In this document: piece by piece, positions 10,149 to 19,674 of the stretch
How the letters are laid out: every line of letters starts with the position of its first letter
Position numbering within the stretch: position 1 is the stretch's first letter
Source of the DNA: Thiorhodococcus sp.
Lineage (GTDB): Bacteria > Pseudomonadota > Gammaproteobacteria > Chromatiales > Chromatiaceae
DNA: 38,170 bases
NCBI GenBank assembly: GCA_029257385.1
Contig: JARIBS010000061.1
Span: 1-38,170 of the forward strand
Direction: 5' to 3'
Notes under the pieces: generated by a model
Told to the model about the DNA's origin: nothing
Database searches by the model: none
Seen by the model: the letters and a program-made list of their open reading frames with translations, nothing else
Made by a program: the position numbers and the translations under genes

Positions 10149-10237
10149 GTTGTCAGTGGGCAGTAACGGTTTAGAAATAACCGAGACACCCGTAGGTCGG
10201 TTAGCGCAGCGTAACCCGACATGGACGGCTGACAACT
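10149..10237. repeat. Repeat-containing segment flanked by inverted AGTTGTCAG/CTGACAACT
   Basis: AGTTGTCAG (10149-10157) and its exact inverse CTGACAACT (10229-10237) flank 71 bp. Inside, at 10191-10222, is an imperfect palindrome with arms GTCGGTTA and TAACCCGAC around GCGCAGCG. That inner motif, with GTAGG before it, resembles a very common intergenic repeat I remember from many proteobacterial genomes; here one G of the left arm is missing. The whole looks like a short MITE-like or REP-like insertion between fba and its upstream neighbour. Confidence 0.5.
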
Positions 10238-10242
10238 ATTTC

Positions 10243-10348
10243 TCAATCATCGTCCATGAGCCTGTGCTCGCCGACCCGCATGATCTTCATCTCGTGCAGG
10301 TCCATGGACCACATCGATCTCGGCGACAATCTTTGTGCGCATAGGCAT
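10243..10348 (-). pseudogene. Possible stub of a deleted pyruvate kinase gene
   Basis: On the minus strand between pgk and fba, an ATG at 10348 preceded by GAAGAG starts MPMRTKIVAEIDVV, close to the usual pyruvate kinase opening RRTKIVATLGPA. About 20 codons later, in a different frame, comes EMKIMRVGEHRLMDDD and a stop at 10243, close to the usual pyruvate kinase C-terminal pattern TN-MKI-RVG. Both ends in the right order, at the site where pyk often sits in related gene blocks, suggest an internal deletion. The matches are short, so chance is possible. Alternatively this is a small real gene of 33 codons (10247-10348). Confidence 0.3.
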
Positions 10349-10402
10349 CTCTTCGAGCTTCCAACAGCCAGACCGGCGGGAGGTCGGACGCGGAAGCTGA
10401 GA

Positions 10403-11584
10403 TCAGTCCTCGGCGCGAGCTTCCAGCATGGCAACCGCAGGGAGCGTCTTGCCCTCAAGGTACTCCAGAAAGGCACCGCCGGCGGTGGAGATGTAGGACA
10501 CTTTGTCGTAGATGTCGTACTTCTGAATCGCCGCGATGGTGTCACCACCACCGGCCAGACTGAATCCGGGCGCATCGGCGATGGCCATAGAGACGGTCTT
10601 GGTGCCCCCGCCGAACTGGTCGAACTCAAACACACCGACCGGGCCGTTCCAGACGATGGTGCCAGCCTTGGCGATGATGTCGGCCAAGTCTTGGGCGGAA
10701 TCGGGGCCGATGTCGAAGATCATGTCGTCGTCGGTCACCTCGGCGGCCGATTTGGTGACTGCGGGCTCGTGCTCATCGAATTGCTTGCCGCAGACCACAT
10801 CGGTTGCGATCGGGATAGTGGCGCCACGCGCGGTCATCTTCTGCATCAGCGCCTTGGCGGTTGGGATCAGGTCATGCTCGCAGAGCGATTTGCCGACGTT
10901 ATAGCCGGAGGCCGCGAGGAAGGTGTTGGCGATACCGCCGCCGACCACGAGCTGATCGACCTTTTCAGACAGTGCCTCGAGCACGGTCAGTTTGGTCGAA
11001 ACCTTGGAGCCACCGACGATGGCGACCATGGGACGCGCCGGATTGGCCAGCGCGTTCTGCAGCGCGTCCAGCTCCTCGGCCAGCAGCAGCCCGGCGCAGG
11101 CGCTCGGGGCGAACTTGCCGGCGCCATGCGTCGATGCCTGGGCGCGGTGGGCGGTGCCGAAGGCGTCCATGACGAAGACGTCACAGAGTGCAGCGTACTG
11201 TTTGGCCAGATCCTCGGCGTCTTTCTTCTCGCCCTTATTGAAACGAACGTTCTCCAGCAGGACCAGCTCGCCGTCGGCGACCTTTGGTGGCTGGTCCAGA
11301 TACTCCTTGACTAGGCGGACCTTGCGGCCAAGCTTGGTGCCCAGGTCGGTCGCGACCGGCGCGAGCGAGTTCTCCTCGGAGTAGACGCCTTCCTCGGGGC
11401 GGCCGAGGTGGGACATGACCATGACCTTGGCGCCAGCCTTGATGCAATGCTCGAAAGTCGGGATGGACGCGCTGATGCGCGCGTCGGAGGTGACTTTGCC
11501 GTTCTTGACCGGCACGTTCAGGTCGGAGCGGATCAACACCCGTTTGCCGGCCAGGTCGAGATCGGTGAGCTTGGTGAAGGACAT
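10403..11584 (-). CDS. pgk: Phosphoglycerate kinase
   Basis: Reversible transfer between 1,3-bisphosphoglycerate/ADP and 3-phosphoglycerate/ATP. In an autotroph it runs toward 1,3-BPG after RuBisCO. The 393-residue protein has the substrate-binding RSDLNVP (19-25) and SHLGRP (58-63), the nucleotide-binding NGPVGVFEF, and the hinge/phosphate loop GGGDT starting at 345. Length is typical. GAGAGGA lies five bases before the ATG. It is third in the order tkt, gap, pgk, fba on the minus strand, and the 122-nt gap from gap contains a long hairpin without a T-run. Confidence 0.98.
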   Translation of the reverse strand: MSFTKLTDLDLAGKRVLIRSDLNVPVKNGKVTSDARISASIPTFEHCIKAGAKVMVMSHLGRPEEGVYSEENSLAPVATDLGTKLGRKVRLVKEYLDQPPKVADGELVLLENVRFNKGEKKDAEDLAKQYAALCDVFVMDAFGTAHRAQASTHGAGKFAPSACAGLLLAEELDALQNALANPARPMVAIVGGSKVSTKLTVLEALSEKVDQLVVGGGIANTFLAASGYNVGKSLCEHDLIPTAKALMQKMTARGATIPIATDVVCGKQFDEHEPAVTKSAAEVTDDDMIFDIGPDSAQDLADIIAKAGTIVWNGPVGVFEFDQFGGGTKTVSMAIADAPGFSLAGGGDTIAAIQKYDIYDKVSYISTAGGAFLEYLEGKTLPAVAMLEARAED

Positions 11585-11661
11585 GGTGGATCCTCTCGCG
11601 TGATATCGACGGATACAGCGTTCAGGTTCAAGGTGGACCTTGCCTGAAACCTTTTTCCGAG

Positions 11662-11698
11662 CCGCCAGCTTGCAGTCTCTCTTGCTGAAAGCTGGCGG
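11662..11698. repeat. 10-bp hairpin in the gap-pgk spacer
   Basis: CCGCCAGCTT (11662-11671) pairs perfectly with AAGCTGGCGG (11689-11698) across a 17-nt loop, just past the gap stop codon. No T-run follows, so it is more likely a transcript-stabilising or processing hairpin, or a repeat copy, than a terminator. The sequence next to it, GGTTGTCAGC, matches the motif seen at 10149 and 12733. The AGCCGCCAGC arm recurs exactly at 18708-18717. Confidence 0.55.
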
Positions 11699-11706
11699 TT
11701 GTCAGC

Positions 11707-12723
<1,017 letters not shown>

Positions 12724-12732
12724 TTAGAGAAA

Positions 12733-12782
12733 GTTGTCAGTTGTCAGTTGGAGAGGGCTCGGGTGGCGAGTATCACCCGAGC
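12733..12782. repeat. GTTGTCA heptamer repeat and 9-bp hairpin in the tkt-gap spacer
   Basis: GTTGTCA repeats twice and then GTTG (12733-12750). Next to it, GCTCGGGTG (12757-12765) pairs with CACCCGAGC (12774-12782) over an 8-nt loop. Neither strand has a T-run after the stem. On the tkt transcript the hairpin lies just past the tkt stop, so it could define the 3' end of a tkt message or protect it. Confidence 0.55.
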
Positions 12783-12793
12783 TTAGCAGGATT

Positions 12794-14800
12794 TCAGACA
12801 ACGCCCTTCACCGTGGCGACCAGGTTCTCGACGGTGAAGCCGAATTCCTTAAACAGCGCATCAGCCGGAGCGGACTCGCCGAATTGATCGATACCGAGCA
12901 CCGCGCCCTGGCTGCCGACATATTTCCACCAGCCATCCGTGACCGCGGCCTCGACGGCGACACGCGCGGTGACCGCCTTGGGCAGTACGGATTCCCGATA
13001 AGCGTCGTCCTGGGCATCGAAGGCGTCGGTCGATGGCATGGAGACGACACGAATGGCCTTTTCGCTCAGGGCTTCGGCGGCTTTGACCGCCAGCTCGACC
13101 TCTGAGCCAGTGGCGATGATGATGGCCTCGGGCGTGCCCTTACACTCGCGCAGCACATAGCCGCCGCGTGCGATGTCGGCAACTTGCTCATCCGTACGCG
13201 CGATGTGGGCGAGGCTCTGGCGCGAAAAGATGAGACAGCTCGGTCCGCTCTTGCGCTCGATGGCGAGTTTCCAGGAGACGGCCGACTCGACCGCGTCGCA
13301 GGGACGCCAGACGCTCATGTTGGGGATCATGCGCAGGGTCGGGAGCTGCTCGACTGGCTGATGGGTCGGGCCGTCCTCACCCAGACCGATGGAGTCGTGG
13401 GTATAGACGAAGATCGACGGGATCTTCATCAATGCTGCCATGCGCAGCGCGTTACGGGCATATTCCGAGAACATCAGGAAGGTTGCGCCGTAGGGGATGA
13501 AGCCACCATGCAGCGCGATGCCGTTGAGCATGGCCGACATGGCAAATTCGCGCACACCGTAATAGATATAATTGCCGGCGATGTCGCCCTTGCCGATGCC
13601 CTTGCTGCCCTTCCAGATCGTCAAATTGGAACCCGCCAGGTCGGCCGATCCGCCAAGCAGCTCGGGCAGTAGCGGACCGAAGCCGTTGAGGGCGTTTTGA
13701 GAGGCTTTGCGCGAGGCGATGCTCTCGCCCTTCTCGACCACCGAGGCGATGAAGGCATTGGCCTGTTCGGCCCAGTCCGCTGGCAGATCACCCGCAATGC
13801 GGCGTTTGAATTCAGCGGCCTCTTTCGGGTGCTTCTTGGCGTAGGCCTTGAGTGTGTCCTTCCATTTGGACTCGGCGCGCTCGCCGCGCTCCTTGGCACT
13901 CCAGCCCTGGTAGATGCTTTTCGGGATCTCGAAGGGCGGGTGATTCCAGCCGAGGTTCTCGCGGGTCAGGGCGATTTCGTCCTCGCCCAGCGGGGCACCG
14001 TGACACGACTCTTTACCCTGCTTGTTGGGCGCGCCGAAGCCGATGATGGTCTGGCAGCAGATGAGGGTTGGCTTATCGGTCACCGCACGACCTTGCTCAA
14101 GCGCGGTGCCGATGGCTTCGGGGTCGTGTCCGTCGACCTTGGGGATGACCTGCCAGCCATAGGCCTCGAAACGCTTCGGGGTATTGTCGAGGAACCAGGC
14201 CGGGGTGTCGCCACCACCGCGAATCTCGCCGTCGATGGAGATGTTGTTGTCGTCGTAGACGGCGATCAGCTTGCCCAGACCCAGCGCGCCGGCCAACGAG
14301 CAGGCTTCGTGCGAAATGCCTTCCATGAGACAGCCGTCCCCAAGGAAGACGTAGGTATGGTGATCGACCACCTCATGTCCGGGCTTGTTGAACTGAGCCG
14401 CCAGCGCCTTCTCGGCCAGCGCCATGCCGATGGCATTGGCCAGGCCCTGTCCGAGCGGACCCGTGGTGGTCTCGACACCGGGCGCATAACCGTACTCTGG
14501 ATGTCCTGGTGTGCGCGAATGGAGCTGGCGGAACTCTTTGAGATCTTTGATGCCCAGATCATAACCGGTCAGGTGCAGCAGAGAGTAGAGCAGCATCGAT
14601 CCGTGGCCATTGGACAGCACGAAGCGGTCGCGATTGGCCCAATTGGGGTTGGCTGGATTGTGGGTCATGAAATCATTCCACAACACCTCGGCGATGTCCG
14701 CCATGCCCATGGGCGCACCCGGATGGCCTGAGTTGGCCTTCTGAACCGCGTCCATGGCGAGCGCGCGGATGGCATTTGCAAGTTCTTTGCGTGAGGACAT
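12794..14800 (-). CDS. tkt: Transketolase
   Basis: Thiamine-diphosphate enzyme moving two-carbon units between sugar phosphates in the Calvin and pentose phosphate cycles. The 668-residue protein has substrate/cofactor histidines at H26 (GHPGAP), H66 (SNGHG) and H100, the ThDP/metal motif running from GDG at 154-156 to N186, and a pyrimidine-binding central domain with the [10 protein letters not shown] stretch. The frame is open to 14899, but the start at 14800 is chosen because AGGAGGG lies just upstream and [18 protein letters not shown] is the normal family opening. It is the first gene of the tkt-gap-pgk-fba block, so control of the block should act in the 336-nt region upstream. Confidence 0.97.
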   Translation of the reverse strand: MSSRKELANAIRALAMDAVQKANSGHPGAPMGMADIAEVLWNDFMTHNPANPNWANRDRFVLSNGHGSMLLYSLLHLTGYDLGIKDLKEFRQLHSRTPGHPEYGYAPGVETTTGPLGQGLANAIGMALAEKALAAQFNKPGHEVVDHHTYVFLGDGCLMEGISHEACSLAGALGLGKLIAVYDDNNISIDGEIRGGGDTPAWFLDNTPKRFEAYGWQVIPKVDGHDPEAIGTALEQGRAVTDKPTLICCQTIIGFGAPNKQGKESCHGAPLGEDEIALTRENLGWNHPPFEIPKSIYQGWSAKERGERAESKWKDTLKAYAKKHPKEAAEFKRRIAGDLPADWAEQANAFIASVVEKGESIASRKASQNALNGFGPLLPELLGGSADLAGSNLTIWKGSKGIGKGDIAGNYIYYGVREFAMSAMLNGIALHGGFIPYGATFLMFSEYARNALRMAALMKIPSIFVYTHDSIGLGEDGPTHQPVEQLPTLRMIPNMSVWRPCDAVESAVSWKLAIERKSGPSCLIFSRQSLAHIARTDEQVADIARGGYVLRECKGTPEAIIIATGSEVELAVKAAEALSEKAIRVVSMPSTDAFDAQDDAYRESVLPKAVTARVAVEAAVTDGWWKYVGSQGAVLGIDQFGESAPADALFKEFGFTVENLVATVKGVV

Positions 14801-14955
14801 CAGTCCCTCCTTTCTGATAAAAGTGATCGGATGACAAAATCTTGCGCTGGCCGCGACCGTCGCCAGTTGGATGCGGTCTGTCGAGACGGATCGTGACACG
14901 ACGTCGGACAGTGGTTGGGGATGTGCAGTGAGTCGGATGTGTTATAGCAAGCGAC

Positions 14956-14971
14956 TGTGACTGCCTTCACA
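14956..14971. promoter_or_regulatory. Perfect CRP/Vfr-type site upstream of tkt
   Basis: TGTGA-CTGCCT-TCACA matches the core TGTGA-N6-TCACA of the CRP family exactly, extended by C/G on each side. Its centre is 163 bp upstream of the tkt start codon. A minus-strand TATAAC lies 9 bp closer to tkt, so a regulator here would sit at or near the -35 position of a promoter using that hexamer. Functional assignment is inference. Confidence 0.5.
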
Positions 14972-14980
14972 GAAACGACT

Positions 14981-15005
14981 ATGGCGCTCTCTAAGAGAGC
15001 GCCAT
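14981..15005. promoter_or_regulatory. 12-bp perfect palindrome upstream of tkt
   Basis: ATGGCGCTCTCT and AGAGAGCGCCAT mirror each other around one central base. There is no T-run on either side, which argues against an intrinsic terminator. It lies 9 bp beyond the CRP-like site, so a second operator for the tkt block is the preferred reading. A DNA uptake or REP-type element is the alternative. Confidence 0.4.
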
Positions 15006-15082
15006 TGCGAGTCAGAGCACACCAACCCCGTAGTCAAAAAACGGATAATCAGTCATTGGCTGAATTATAAGTTATTAATATT

Positions 15083-15121
15083 AAAAATTGACGACGGAAA
15101 TGACCAGCTTTTTCCATCGTC
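15083..15121 (-). terminator. Intrinsic terminator after the thioredoxin-fold gene
   Basis: Minus-strand arms GACGATGGAAA and TTTCCGTCGTC (15121-15111 with 15100-15090) form an 11-position stem with one internal mismatch, followed by AATTTTTAA. It lies 15 nt beyond the stop at 15137. Confidence 0.7.
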
Positions 15122-15136
15122 TTCTCTGCGTATTTT

Positions 15137-15691
15137 TCAGGCCGTTCGCCACTTGATCGAGCAGCCCATGCTAGGGATCTGCTCCGTGGGACCGGCGCCG
15201 GTCAGCGCCACCTGCTTCATGCCCTCGAAGAGGTCGCGCCGGACATCCGGGGGCGCGGCCTCTTTGCGACTGGCGTCGAGCCGACCACGGTATTGCAAAG
15301 CGAGTTCGGCGTTGTAGCCGAAGAAATCGGGCGTACAGACGGCGCCATAAGCCTGTGCCACCGCCTGTGAGGCGTCATAGAGATAGGGGAAGGGAAAGTC
15401 GTGCTCCTCGGCGACCTGGCGCATGTTCTCGAAAGAGTCTTCGGGATAGTCGTTGGCGTCGTTGGAGCTGATGGCGACACAGCCGATACCGAGCGCGGCC
15501 AGCTCGCGCGCATCGCGCAAGATGCGATCGCGCACGGCCTGCACATAGGGGCAGTGATTGCAGATGAACATCACCAGGAGTCCGCGCTCGCCCTTGCAGT
15601 CATCGCGGGTCCAGGTCTTGCCGTCGACGCCGGGCAGAGAGAAATCCGGCGCGGGAATGCCGAAGTCGCAGACGGGGGGTTGGAGAGCCAT
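15137..15691 (-). CDS. Thioredoxin-fold (AhpC/TSA-like) redox protein
   Basis: A 184-residue redoxin-family protein. The AhpC/TSA fold is suggested by PAPDFSLPGVDGKTW near the N-terminus and by a CNHCPYVQ motif in the place of the thioredoxin CxxC (about residues 46-49). This resembles the widespread thioredoxin family protein group whose substrate is not known. The C-terminal part has conserved-looking CTPDFFGYN and PSMGCSIKW segments; the latter adds a further cysteine. The frame is open to 15994, but the start at 15691 is chosen because GGAGG lies six bases upstream and the family normally begins shortly before the PAPDF motif. There is no signal peptide, so it is likely cytoplasmic. It is transcribed away from metK and ends in its own terminator. 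Confidence 0.8.
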   Translation of the reverse strand: MALQPPVCDFGIPAPDFSLPGVDGKTWTRDDCKGERGLLVMFICNHCPYVQAVRDRILRDARELAALGIGCVAISSNDANDYPEDSFENMRQVAEEHDFPFPYLYDASQAVAQAYGAVCTPDFFGYNAELALQYRGRLDASRKEAAPPDVRRDLFEGMKQVALTGAGPTEQIPSMGCSIKWRTA

Positions 15692-15816
15692 GGGGAACCT
15701 CCGAGTTCTGTGCTTAGGTTGCGTTGATTTGGTCATGGTACCGGAACAGCGTCCGATTCCAAATCCTATGTTGCCTTCGGCGCGCCATGCTGGTTTTACG
15801 CGCATCCGTGACAGGG

Positions 15817-15852
15817 TATGATGCGCGGCTTTATTAACGCGCCTCGCGGCGC
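15817..15852 (+). promoter_or_regulatory. Candidate metK promoter -10 and leader hairpin
   Basis: TATGAT (15817-15822) matches the sigma70 -10 consensus at five of six bases, though no good -35 is visible. About 49 nt of leader would follow, including a short stem GCGCC-TCGC-GGCGC (15839-15852). The leader is too short for any SAM riboswitch class I know, and none is recognisable. Confidence 0.35.
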
Positions 15853-15877
15853 CCAGATCAGGCCTCGTGTACTCATA

Positions 15878-17068
15878 ATGAGCAAGGACTACATCTTTAC
15901 ATCCGAATCCGTTTCCGAGGGCCATCCGGACAAGATGGCGGACCAGATTTCCGACGCCGTACTCGACGAGATCTATCGCCGCGATCCCAACCATGCCAAG
16001 GCGCGCGTGGCCTGCGAGACGCTGGTCAAGACCGGTTTTGTGATGCTTGCCGGCGAGATCACCGTCACCGACGCCGATCTCAAGATCGACTACGAGAAGG
16101 TCGTGCGCCGGGTCGTCAAGGAGATCGGCTACGACAACTCAGACGTGGGTTTCGACGGCAACAACTGCGGCGTGCTCATCGCGCTCGGCGAGCAGTCCAA
16201 GGACATCAACCAGGGCGTCGACCGCGAGAGCGAAGAGGCGCAGGGCGCGGGCGACCAGGGCATGATGTTCGGCTACGCCACCAATGAGACCGATATGTTG
16301 ATGCCGGCCCCGATCGACTACGCCCATCGCCTCGTCAAGCGCCAGGCCGAGATGCGCAAGAACGGCACCCTGCCGTGGCTGCGACCGGACGCCAAGTCCC
16401 AGATCACCATCCGCTACGCCGACGGCAAGCCGGCTGGCATCAATGCCGTGGTGCTCTCCACCCAGCACAGCGAGGATGTCAGCGAGAGCGTGCTGCACGA
16501 GGCGGTGATGGAAGAAATCATCAAGCCAGTGCTGGATTCGAGCGGTTTGCTCGACAGCAAAACCGAATATCACATCAACCCGACAGGTAAGTTCGTCATC
16601 GGCGGGCCGGTCGGCGATTGCGGTCTGACCGGGCGCAAGATCATCGTCGACACCTATGGCGGCATGGCCCGTCACGGCGGCGGTGCCTTCTCCGGCAAGG
16701 ATCCATCCAAGGTCGACCGCTCAGCGGCATATGCCGGGCGCTATGTAGCCAAAAACATCGTCGCCGCCGGTCTGGCCGATAAGTGCGAGATCCAGGTCTC
16801 CTACGCCATCGGTGTCGCCGAGCCGACCTCGGTCTCCATCGACACCTTCGGCACCAGCCTCATCAGCGAGCACCGGATCATCGAGCTGATCCTTGCCCAT
16901 TTCGACCTGCGCCCCTACGGCATCATGCAGATGCTGGATCTAACCAACCGCGATCTAATCAAGTATCAGGACACCGCCGCTTACGGTCACTTCGGCCGTC
17001 CCGAGGCCGGGTTCACCTGGGAGCGCACCGACAAGGCCGAGATGCTGCGCGAGGCCGCTGGAATCTAA
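15878..17068 (+). CDS. metK: S-adenosylmethionine synthetase
   Basis: Makes SAM from methionine and ATP in the cytoplasm. The 396-residue protein has the ATP/metal motif EGHPDKM (14-20; H16 and D18), the [11 protein letters not shown] signature (123-133) and the phosphate loop [16 protein letters not shown] (267-282). The frame is open to 15818, but the start at 15878 ([19 protein letters not shown]) matches the family. No strong ribosome binding site is visible before it, which is unusual for this window. It is followed by an SAH riboswitch and ahcY, then metF, all on the plus strand, forming the activated methyl cycle. Confidence 0.97.
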   Translation: MSKDYIFTSESVSEGHPDKMADQISDAVLDEIYRRDPNHAKARVACETLVKTGFVMLAGEITVTDADLKIDYEKVVRRVVKEIGYDNSDVGFDGNNCGVLIALGEQSKDINQGVDRESEEAQGAGDQGMMFGYATNETDMLMPAPIDYAHRLVKRQAEMRKNGTLPWLRPDAKSQITIRYADGKPAGINAVVLSTQHSEDVSESVLHEAVMEEIIKPVLDSSGLLDSKTEYHINPTGKFVIGGPVGDCGLTGRKIIVDTYGGMARHGGGAFSGKDPSKVDRSAAYAGRYVAKNIVAAGLADKCEIQVSYAIGVAEPTSVSIDTFGTSLISEHRIIELILAHFDLRPYGIMQMLDLTNRDLIKYQDTAAYGHFGRPEAGFTWERTDKAEMLREAAGI

Positions 17069-17085
17069 ACTTCAACACCTCGCTA

Positions 17086-17165
17086 CCGAGGAGCGCTGCG
17101 ACCCGATCATAGAGTGGATCGGGCCAGGCTCGGCGGCTGGGTCGACTTTTCCAACGGCGCTCACT
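17086..17165 (+). ncRNA. SAH riboswitch upstream of ahcY
   Basis: The segment matches the SAH riboswitch architecture. P1 is CCGAG (17086-17090) with CTCGG (17129-17133). An inner stem is CCCGATC (17102-17108) with GATCGGG (17117-17123). The conserved GAGCGCTGC and CCAGGCTCGG blocks are present. The pseudoknot pairs GAGCGC (17091-17096) exactly with GCGCTC (17157-17162). The class is known as an ON switch: high S-adenosylhomocysteine turns on SAH hydrolase. It sits 26 nt ahead of the ahcY ATG. The P1 to P4 arrangement is seen directly; function is from the known family. Confidence 0.93.
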
Positions 17166-17191
17166 CAAGATTCATCAAGAGTTGATAAACC

Positions 17192-18598
17192 ATGAGTGAG
17201 TTCACCGATTATAAAATCGCCGATCTGTCGCTGGCCGATTACGGCCGTAAGGAAATGGCCATCGCCGAGACCGAGATGCCGGGCCTGATGGCCCTGCGGC
17301 GCCAGTTCGGCGAGTCCAAGCCGCTGAGTGGCGCGCGTATTACCGGTAGTCTGCACATGACAATCCAGACTGCGGTGCTGATCGAAACCCTGGTGGAGTT
17401 GGGCGCGCAGGTGCGCTGGTGCTCCTGCAACATCTTCTCGACCCAGGATCATGCCGCCGCCGCCATCGCCGAGGCCGGCATCCCGGTCTATGCCTGGAAG
17501 GGCGAGACGCTCGAGGAGTACTGGTGGTGCACCGAGCAGGTGGTAAACTGGCCCGACGGCGCCGGTCCCAACATGATCCTGGACGACGGCGGCGACGCCA
17601 CGCTGCTGGTACACAAGGGCGTCGACTACGAAAAAGCCGGCAGCGTGCCAGAGCCGACCGACGCCGATAACGAGGAATGGACCGCAGTGCTCGGCGTGTT
17701 GGGGCGTACCTTCAAGCGCGATAATCGCCACTGGCACAAGCTCGCCAAGGGCATCATGGGCGTCACCGAGGAGACGACCACCGGCGTGCAACGGCTCTAT
17801 GAGATGGCCAAGGCCGGCACCCTGTTGTTCCCGGCGATCAACGTCAACGATTCGGTCACCAAGTCCAAGTTCGACAACCTCTACGGCTGCCGCGAGTCGC
17901 TGGTCGACGCCATCAAGCGCGCCACCGACGTGATGATCGCGGGCAAGGTCGCGCTGGTCTGCGGCTACGGCGACGTAGGCAAGGGTTCTGCGGCCTCGCT
18001 GCGCGGGCTGGGCGCCACGGTCATGATCACCGAGGTCGACCCCATCTGTGCGCTCCAGGCGGCGATGGAAGGCTATCGCGTGGTGCGTATCGAAGACGTG
18101 GTCGATCAGGCCGACATCTTCGTCACCACCACCGGCAATCGCGACGTCCTCACCCACGATCACATGATCGCGATGAAGAACCAGGCGATTGTCTGCAACA
18201 TCGGTCACTTCGACAACGAGATCCAGGTCCACAGCCTCAAGCAGTACGAGTGGGTCAACATCAAGCCGCAGGTCGACCAGATCATCTTCCCCGACGGCCA
18301 TCGCATTACCCTGCTGGCCGAGGGCCGTCTGGTCAATCTGGGCTGCGCCACCGGTCATCCGAGCTTCGTGATGTCCAGCAGCTTCACCAATCAGGTGCTG
18401 GCCCAGATCGAGTTGTTTACCAAGCCCGAGGACTATCCGATCGGCGTCTATGTGCTGCCCAAGCGTCTCGATGAGGATGTCGCCCGGCTGCATCTGGAGA
18501 AGATCGGCGCCCGACTGACCACCCTGACCCAGCAGCAAGCCGACTACATCGGCGTGAGCGTCGAGGGTCCGTACAAGGCCGAGCATTATCGCTACTGA
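17192..18598 (+). CDS. ahcY: S-adenosylhomocysteine hydrolase (adenosylhomocysteinase)
   Basis: Splits SAH into homocysteine and adenosine, relieving product inhibition of methyltransferases. The 468-residue protein shows H55 in TGSLHMT, the cysteine-containing [15 protein letters not shown] block (78-92), K224 and D228 in [12 protein letters not shown], and the NAD-binding GYGDVGKG (258-265). It carries the roughly 40-residue insert (about 151-190) seen in many bacterial forms and ends KAEHYRY, as is typical. The start is fixed by homology; only a weak AAGAG precedes it, consistent with control by the upstream SAH riboswitch. metF follows after 169 nt. Confidence 0.98.
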   Translation: MSEFTDYKIADLSLADYGRKEMAIAETEMPGLMALRRQFGESKPLSGARITGSLHMTIQTAVLIETLVELGAQVRWCSCNIFSTQDHAAAAIAEAGIPVYAWKGETLEEYWWCTEQVVNWPDGAGPNMILDDGGDATLLVHKGVDYEKAGSVPEPTDADNEEWTAVLGVLGRTFKRDNRHWHKLAKGIMGVTEETTTGVQRLYEMAKAGTLLFPAINVNDSVTKSKFDNLYGCRESLVDAIKRATDVMIAGKVALVCGYGDVGKGSAASLRGLGATVMITEVDPICALQAAMEGYRVVRIEDVVDQADIFVTTTGNRDVLTHDHMIAMKNQAIVCNIGHFDNEIQVHSLKQYEWVNIKPQVDQIIFPDGHRITLLAEGRLVNLGCATGHPSFVMSSSFTNQVLAQIELFTKPEDYPIGVYVLPKRLDEDVARLHLEKIGARLTTLTQQQADYIGVSVEGPYKAEHYRY

Positions 18599-18674
18599 GT
18601 AGCTTCCAGCGATCAGCCAGAGCCTCGCAAGCCGGGCGTGAGCGTCGGTGAGCGGGGCAGTTCCTCCTTGGCGT

Positions 18675-18705
18675 TTGAGCAAGGGGGATCTTCGCTCATT
18701 ACAAT
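18675..18705 (+). promoter_or_regulatory. Weak candidate promoter before metF
   Basis: TTGAGC (18675-18680) and TACAAT (18700-18705) are separated by 19 nt, longer than the optimum. If used, transcription would begin inside the hairpin at 18708-18745, so the hairpin would be complete only in read-through RNA from ahcY. This is a speculative call. Confidence 0.25.
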
Positions 18706-18707
18706 AA

Positions 18708-18745
18708 AGCCGCCAGCCATGCGCTCGACTGCATGGCTGGCGGCT
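18708..18745 (+). repeat. 15-bp perfect hairpin just before the metF ribosome binding site
   Basis: AGCCGCCAGCCATGC (18708-18722) pairs perfectly with GCATGGCTGGCGGCT (18731-18745) over an 8-nt loop. It ends 7 nt before the GGAGG (18753-18757) that serves metF. On the plus strand no T-run follows. On the minus strand the stem is followed by TTTATT, so it could stop antisense transcripts. The AGCCGCCAGC arm is identical to 11660-11669. Confidence 0.65.
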
Positions 18746-18767
18746 GGAGACCGGAGGCTCTCAGTCC

Positions 18768-19631
18768 ATGTCATCCACGACTCATCAGACACCCGTCTAT
18801 AGCGTCGAGCTATTTCCGCCCAAGACCGCACAGGGGATGGAGAAGCTCAAGGGCGCGATCGAGCGGATCAACTCGGTCGGTCCCGAATATTTCTCGGTCA
18901 CCTATGGCGCGGGCGGCTCAACCCGCGAGCGGACCTTCGAGACCATCGACTGGCTCTGCGGCCAGGGTATCGATACCGCTCCGCATCTTGCCTGCATCGG
19001 CTCCACCCGCGCAGAGGTCAAGTCGATCCTTGAGCGCTATCGCGATCAGGGCATTCGTCGCCTGGTTGCGTTGCGCGGCGATATGCCCTCAGGTACGGGC
19101 GGCGGGCACAGTGGGGAGTTTCGCTACGCCAGTGAGCTGGTGTCCTATATCCGTTCGCAATTCGGCGATGTCTTTAGCATTGAGGTGGCGGCCTATCCTG
19201 AATATCACCCGCAGGCGGGCAACCCGGCTCGCGACCTAGAATATTTCAAGCACAAGGTCGAGGCGGGCGCGGATGGCGCCATCACGCAGTATTTCTACAA
19301 CGCCGATGCTTATTTCGGTTTCATCGAGAGTTGCTGCAGGGTGGGAGTCGATATTCCCATCGTTCCGGGCATCATGCCGATTACCAATTTCACCCAACTC
19401 GCCCGCTTCTCGGACGCCAGCGGGGCCGAGATCCCACGCTGGATACGCCGTCGTCTCGAAGGCTATGGCGACGATGCCGAAAGCATCCGGGCCTTCGGGC
19501 ATGAGGTCGTTCTGACCCTCTGTCGCCATTTGATTGAGGGCGGTGCGCCCGGATTGCACTTCTATAGTATGAACCAGTCCGATCCTGTCATGCGGTTGTG
19601 GGAGGCGCTCGGGCTGCCGCAGCCAGGCTGA
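18768..19631 (+). CDS. metF: 5,10-methylenetetrahydrofolate reductase
   Basis: FAD enzyme reducing methylene-THF to methyl-THF, the methyl donor for methionine synthesis. The 287-residue protein has E14 in SVELFPPKT (equivalent of the catalytic Glu), the flavin-contacting TYGAGGS (45-51), RGD at 103-105 in LVALRGDMP, and the EVAAYPEYHPQA segment. Length matches the bacterial short form. GGAGG precedes the ATG at ten bases, immediately after a 15-bp hairpin. It completes the metK-ahcY-metF set and is followed by a strong terminator. Confidence 0.96.
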   Translation: MSSTTHQTPVYSVELFPPKTAQGMEKLKGAIERINSVGPEYFSVTYGAGGSTRERTFETIDWLCGQGIDTAPHLACIGSTRAEVKSILERYRDQGIRRLVALRGDMPSGTGGGHSGEFRYASELVSYIRSQFGDVFSIEVAAYPEYHPQAGNPARDLEYFKHKVEAGADGAITQYFYNADAYFGFIESCCRVGVDIPIVPGIMPITNFTQLARFSDASGAEIPRWIRRRLEGYGDDAESIRAFGHEVVLTLCRHLIEGGAPGLHFYSMNQSDPVMRLWEALGLPQPG

Positions 19632-19674
19632 TACGCTTTTTCGGTGCGTCATCCTCCGCTCCTAACTTAGAAGG

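Larger units (their letters stand above)
14801..15136. other. Regulatory gap between tkt and the thioredoxin-fold gene
   Basis: No gene is seen. Going rightward it holds the tkt ribosome binding site (14806-14812), a TATAAC hexamer on the minus strand (14946-14941) that could be a -10 box, a perfect CRP-type half-site pair (14956-14971), a 12-bp palindrome (14981-15005), and a minus-strand terminator for the thioredoxin-fold gene (15083-15121). The right half is AT-rich, unlike its surroundings. Confidence 0.6.

Noticed and set aside
12757-12782. Intrinsic terminator between tkt and gap
   Set aside because: Good stem, but no T-run on the minus strand. Kept only as a hairpin, since gap, pgk and fba follow in the same direction.
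15692-15877. A SAM riboswitch upstream of metK
   Set aside because: I looked for SAM-class motifs. The leader after the likely -10 is only about 49 nt with one short GCGCC/GGCGC stem, and no known class fits.
17165-18682. 505-codon open frame on the minus strand opposite ahcY
   Set aside because: It is a shadow of the strongly conserved ahcY in GC-rich DNA. Its composition is rich in Gly, Asp, His and Val without family motifs, and it has no independent start context.
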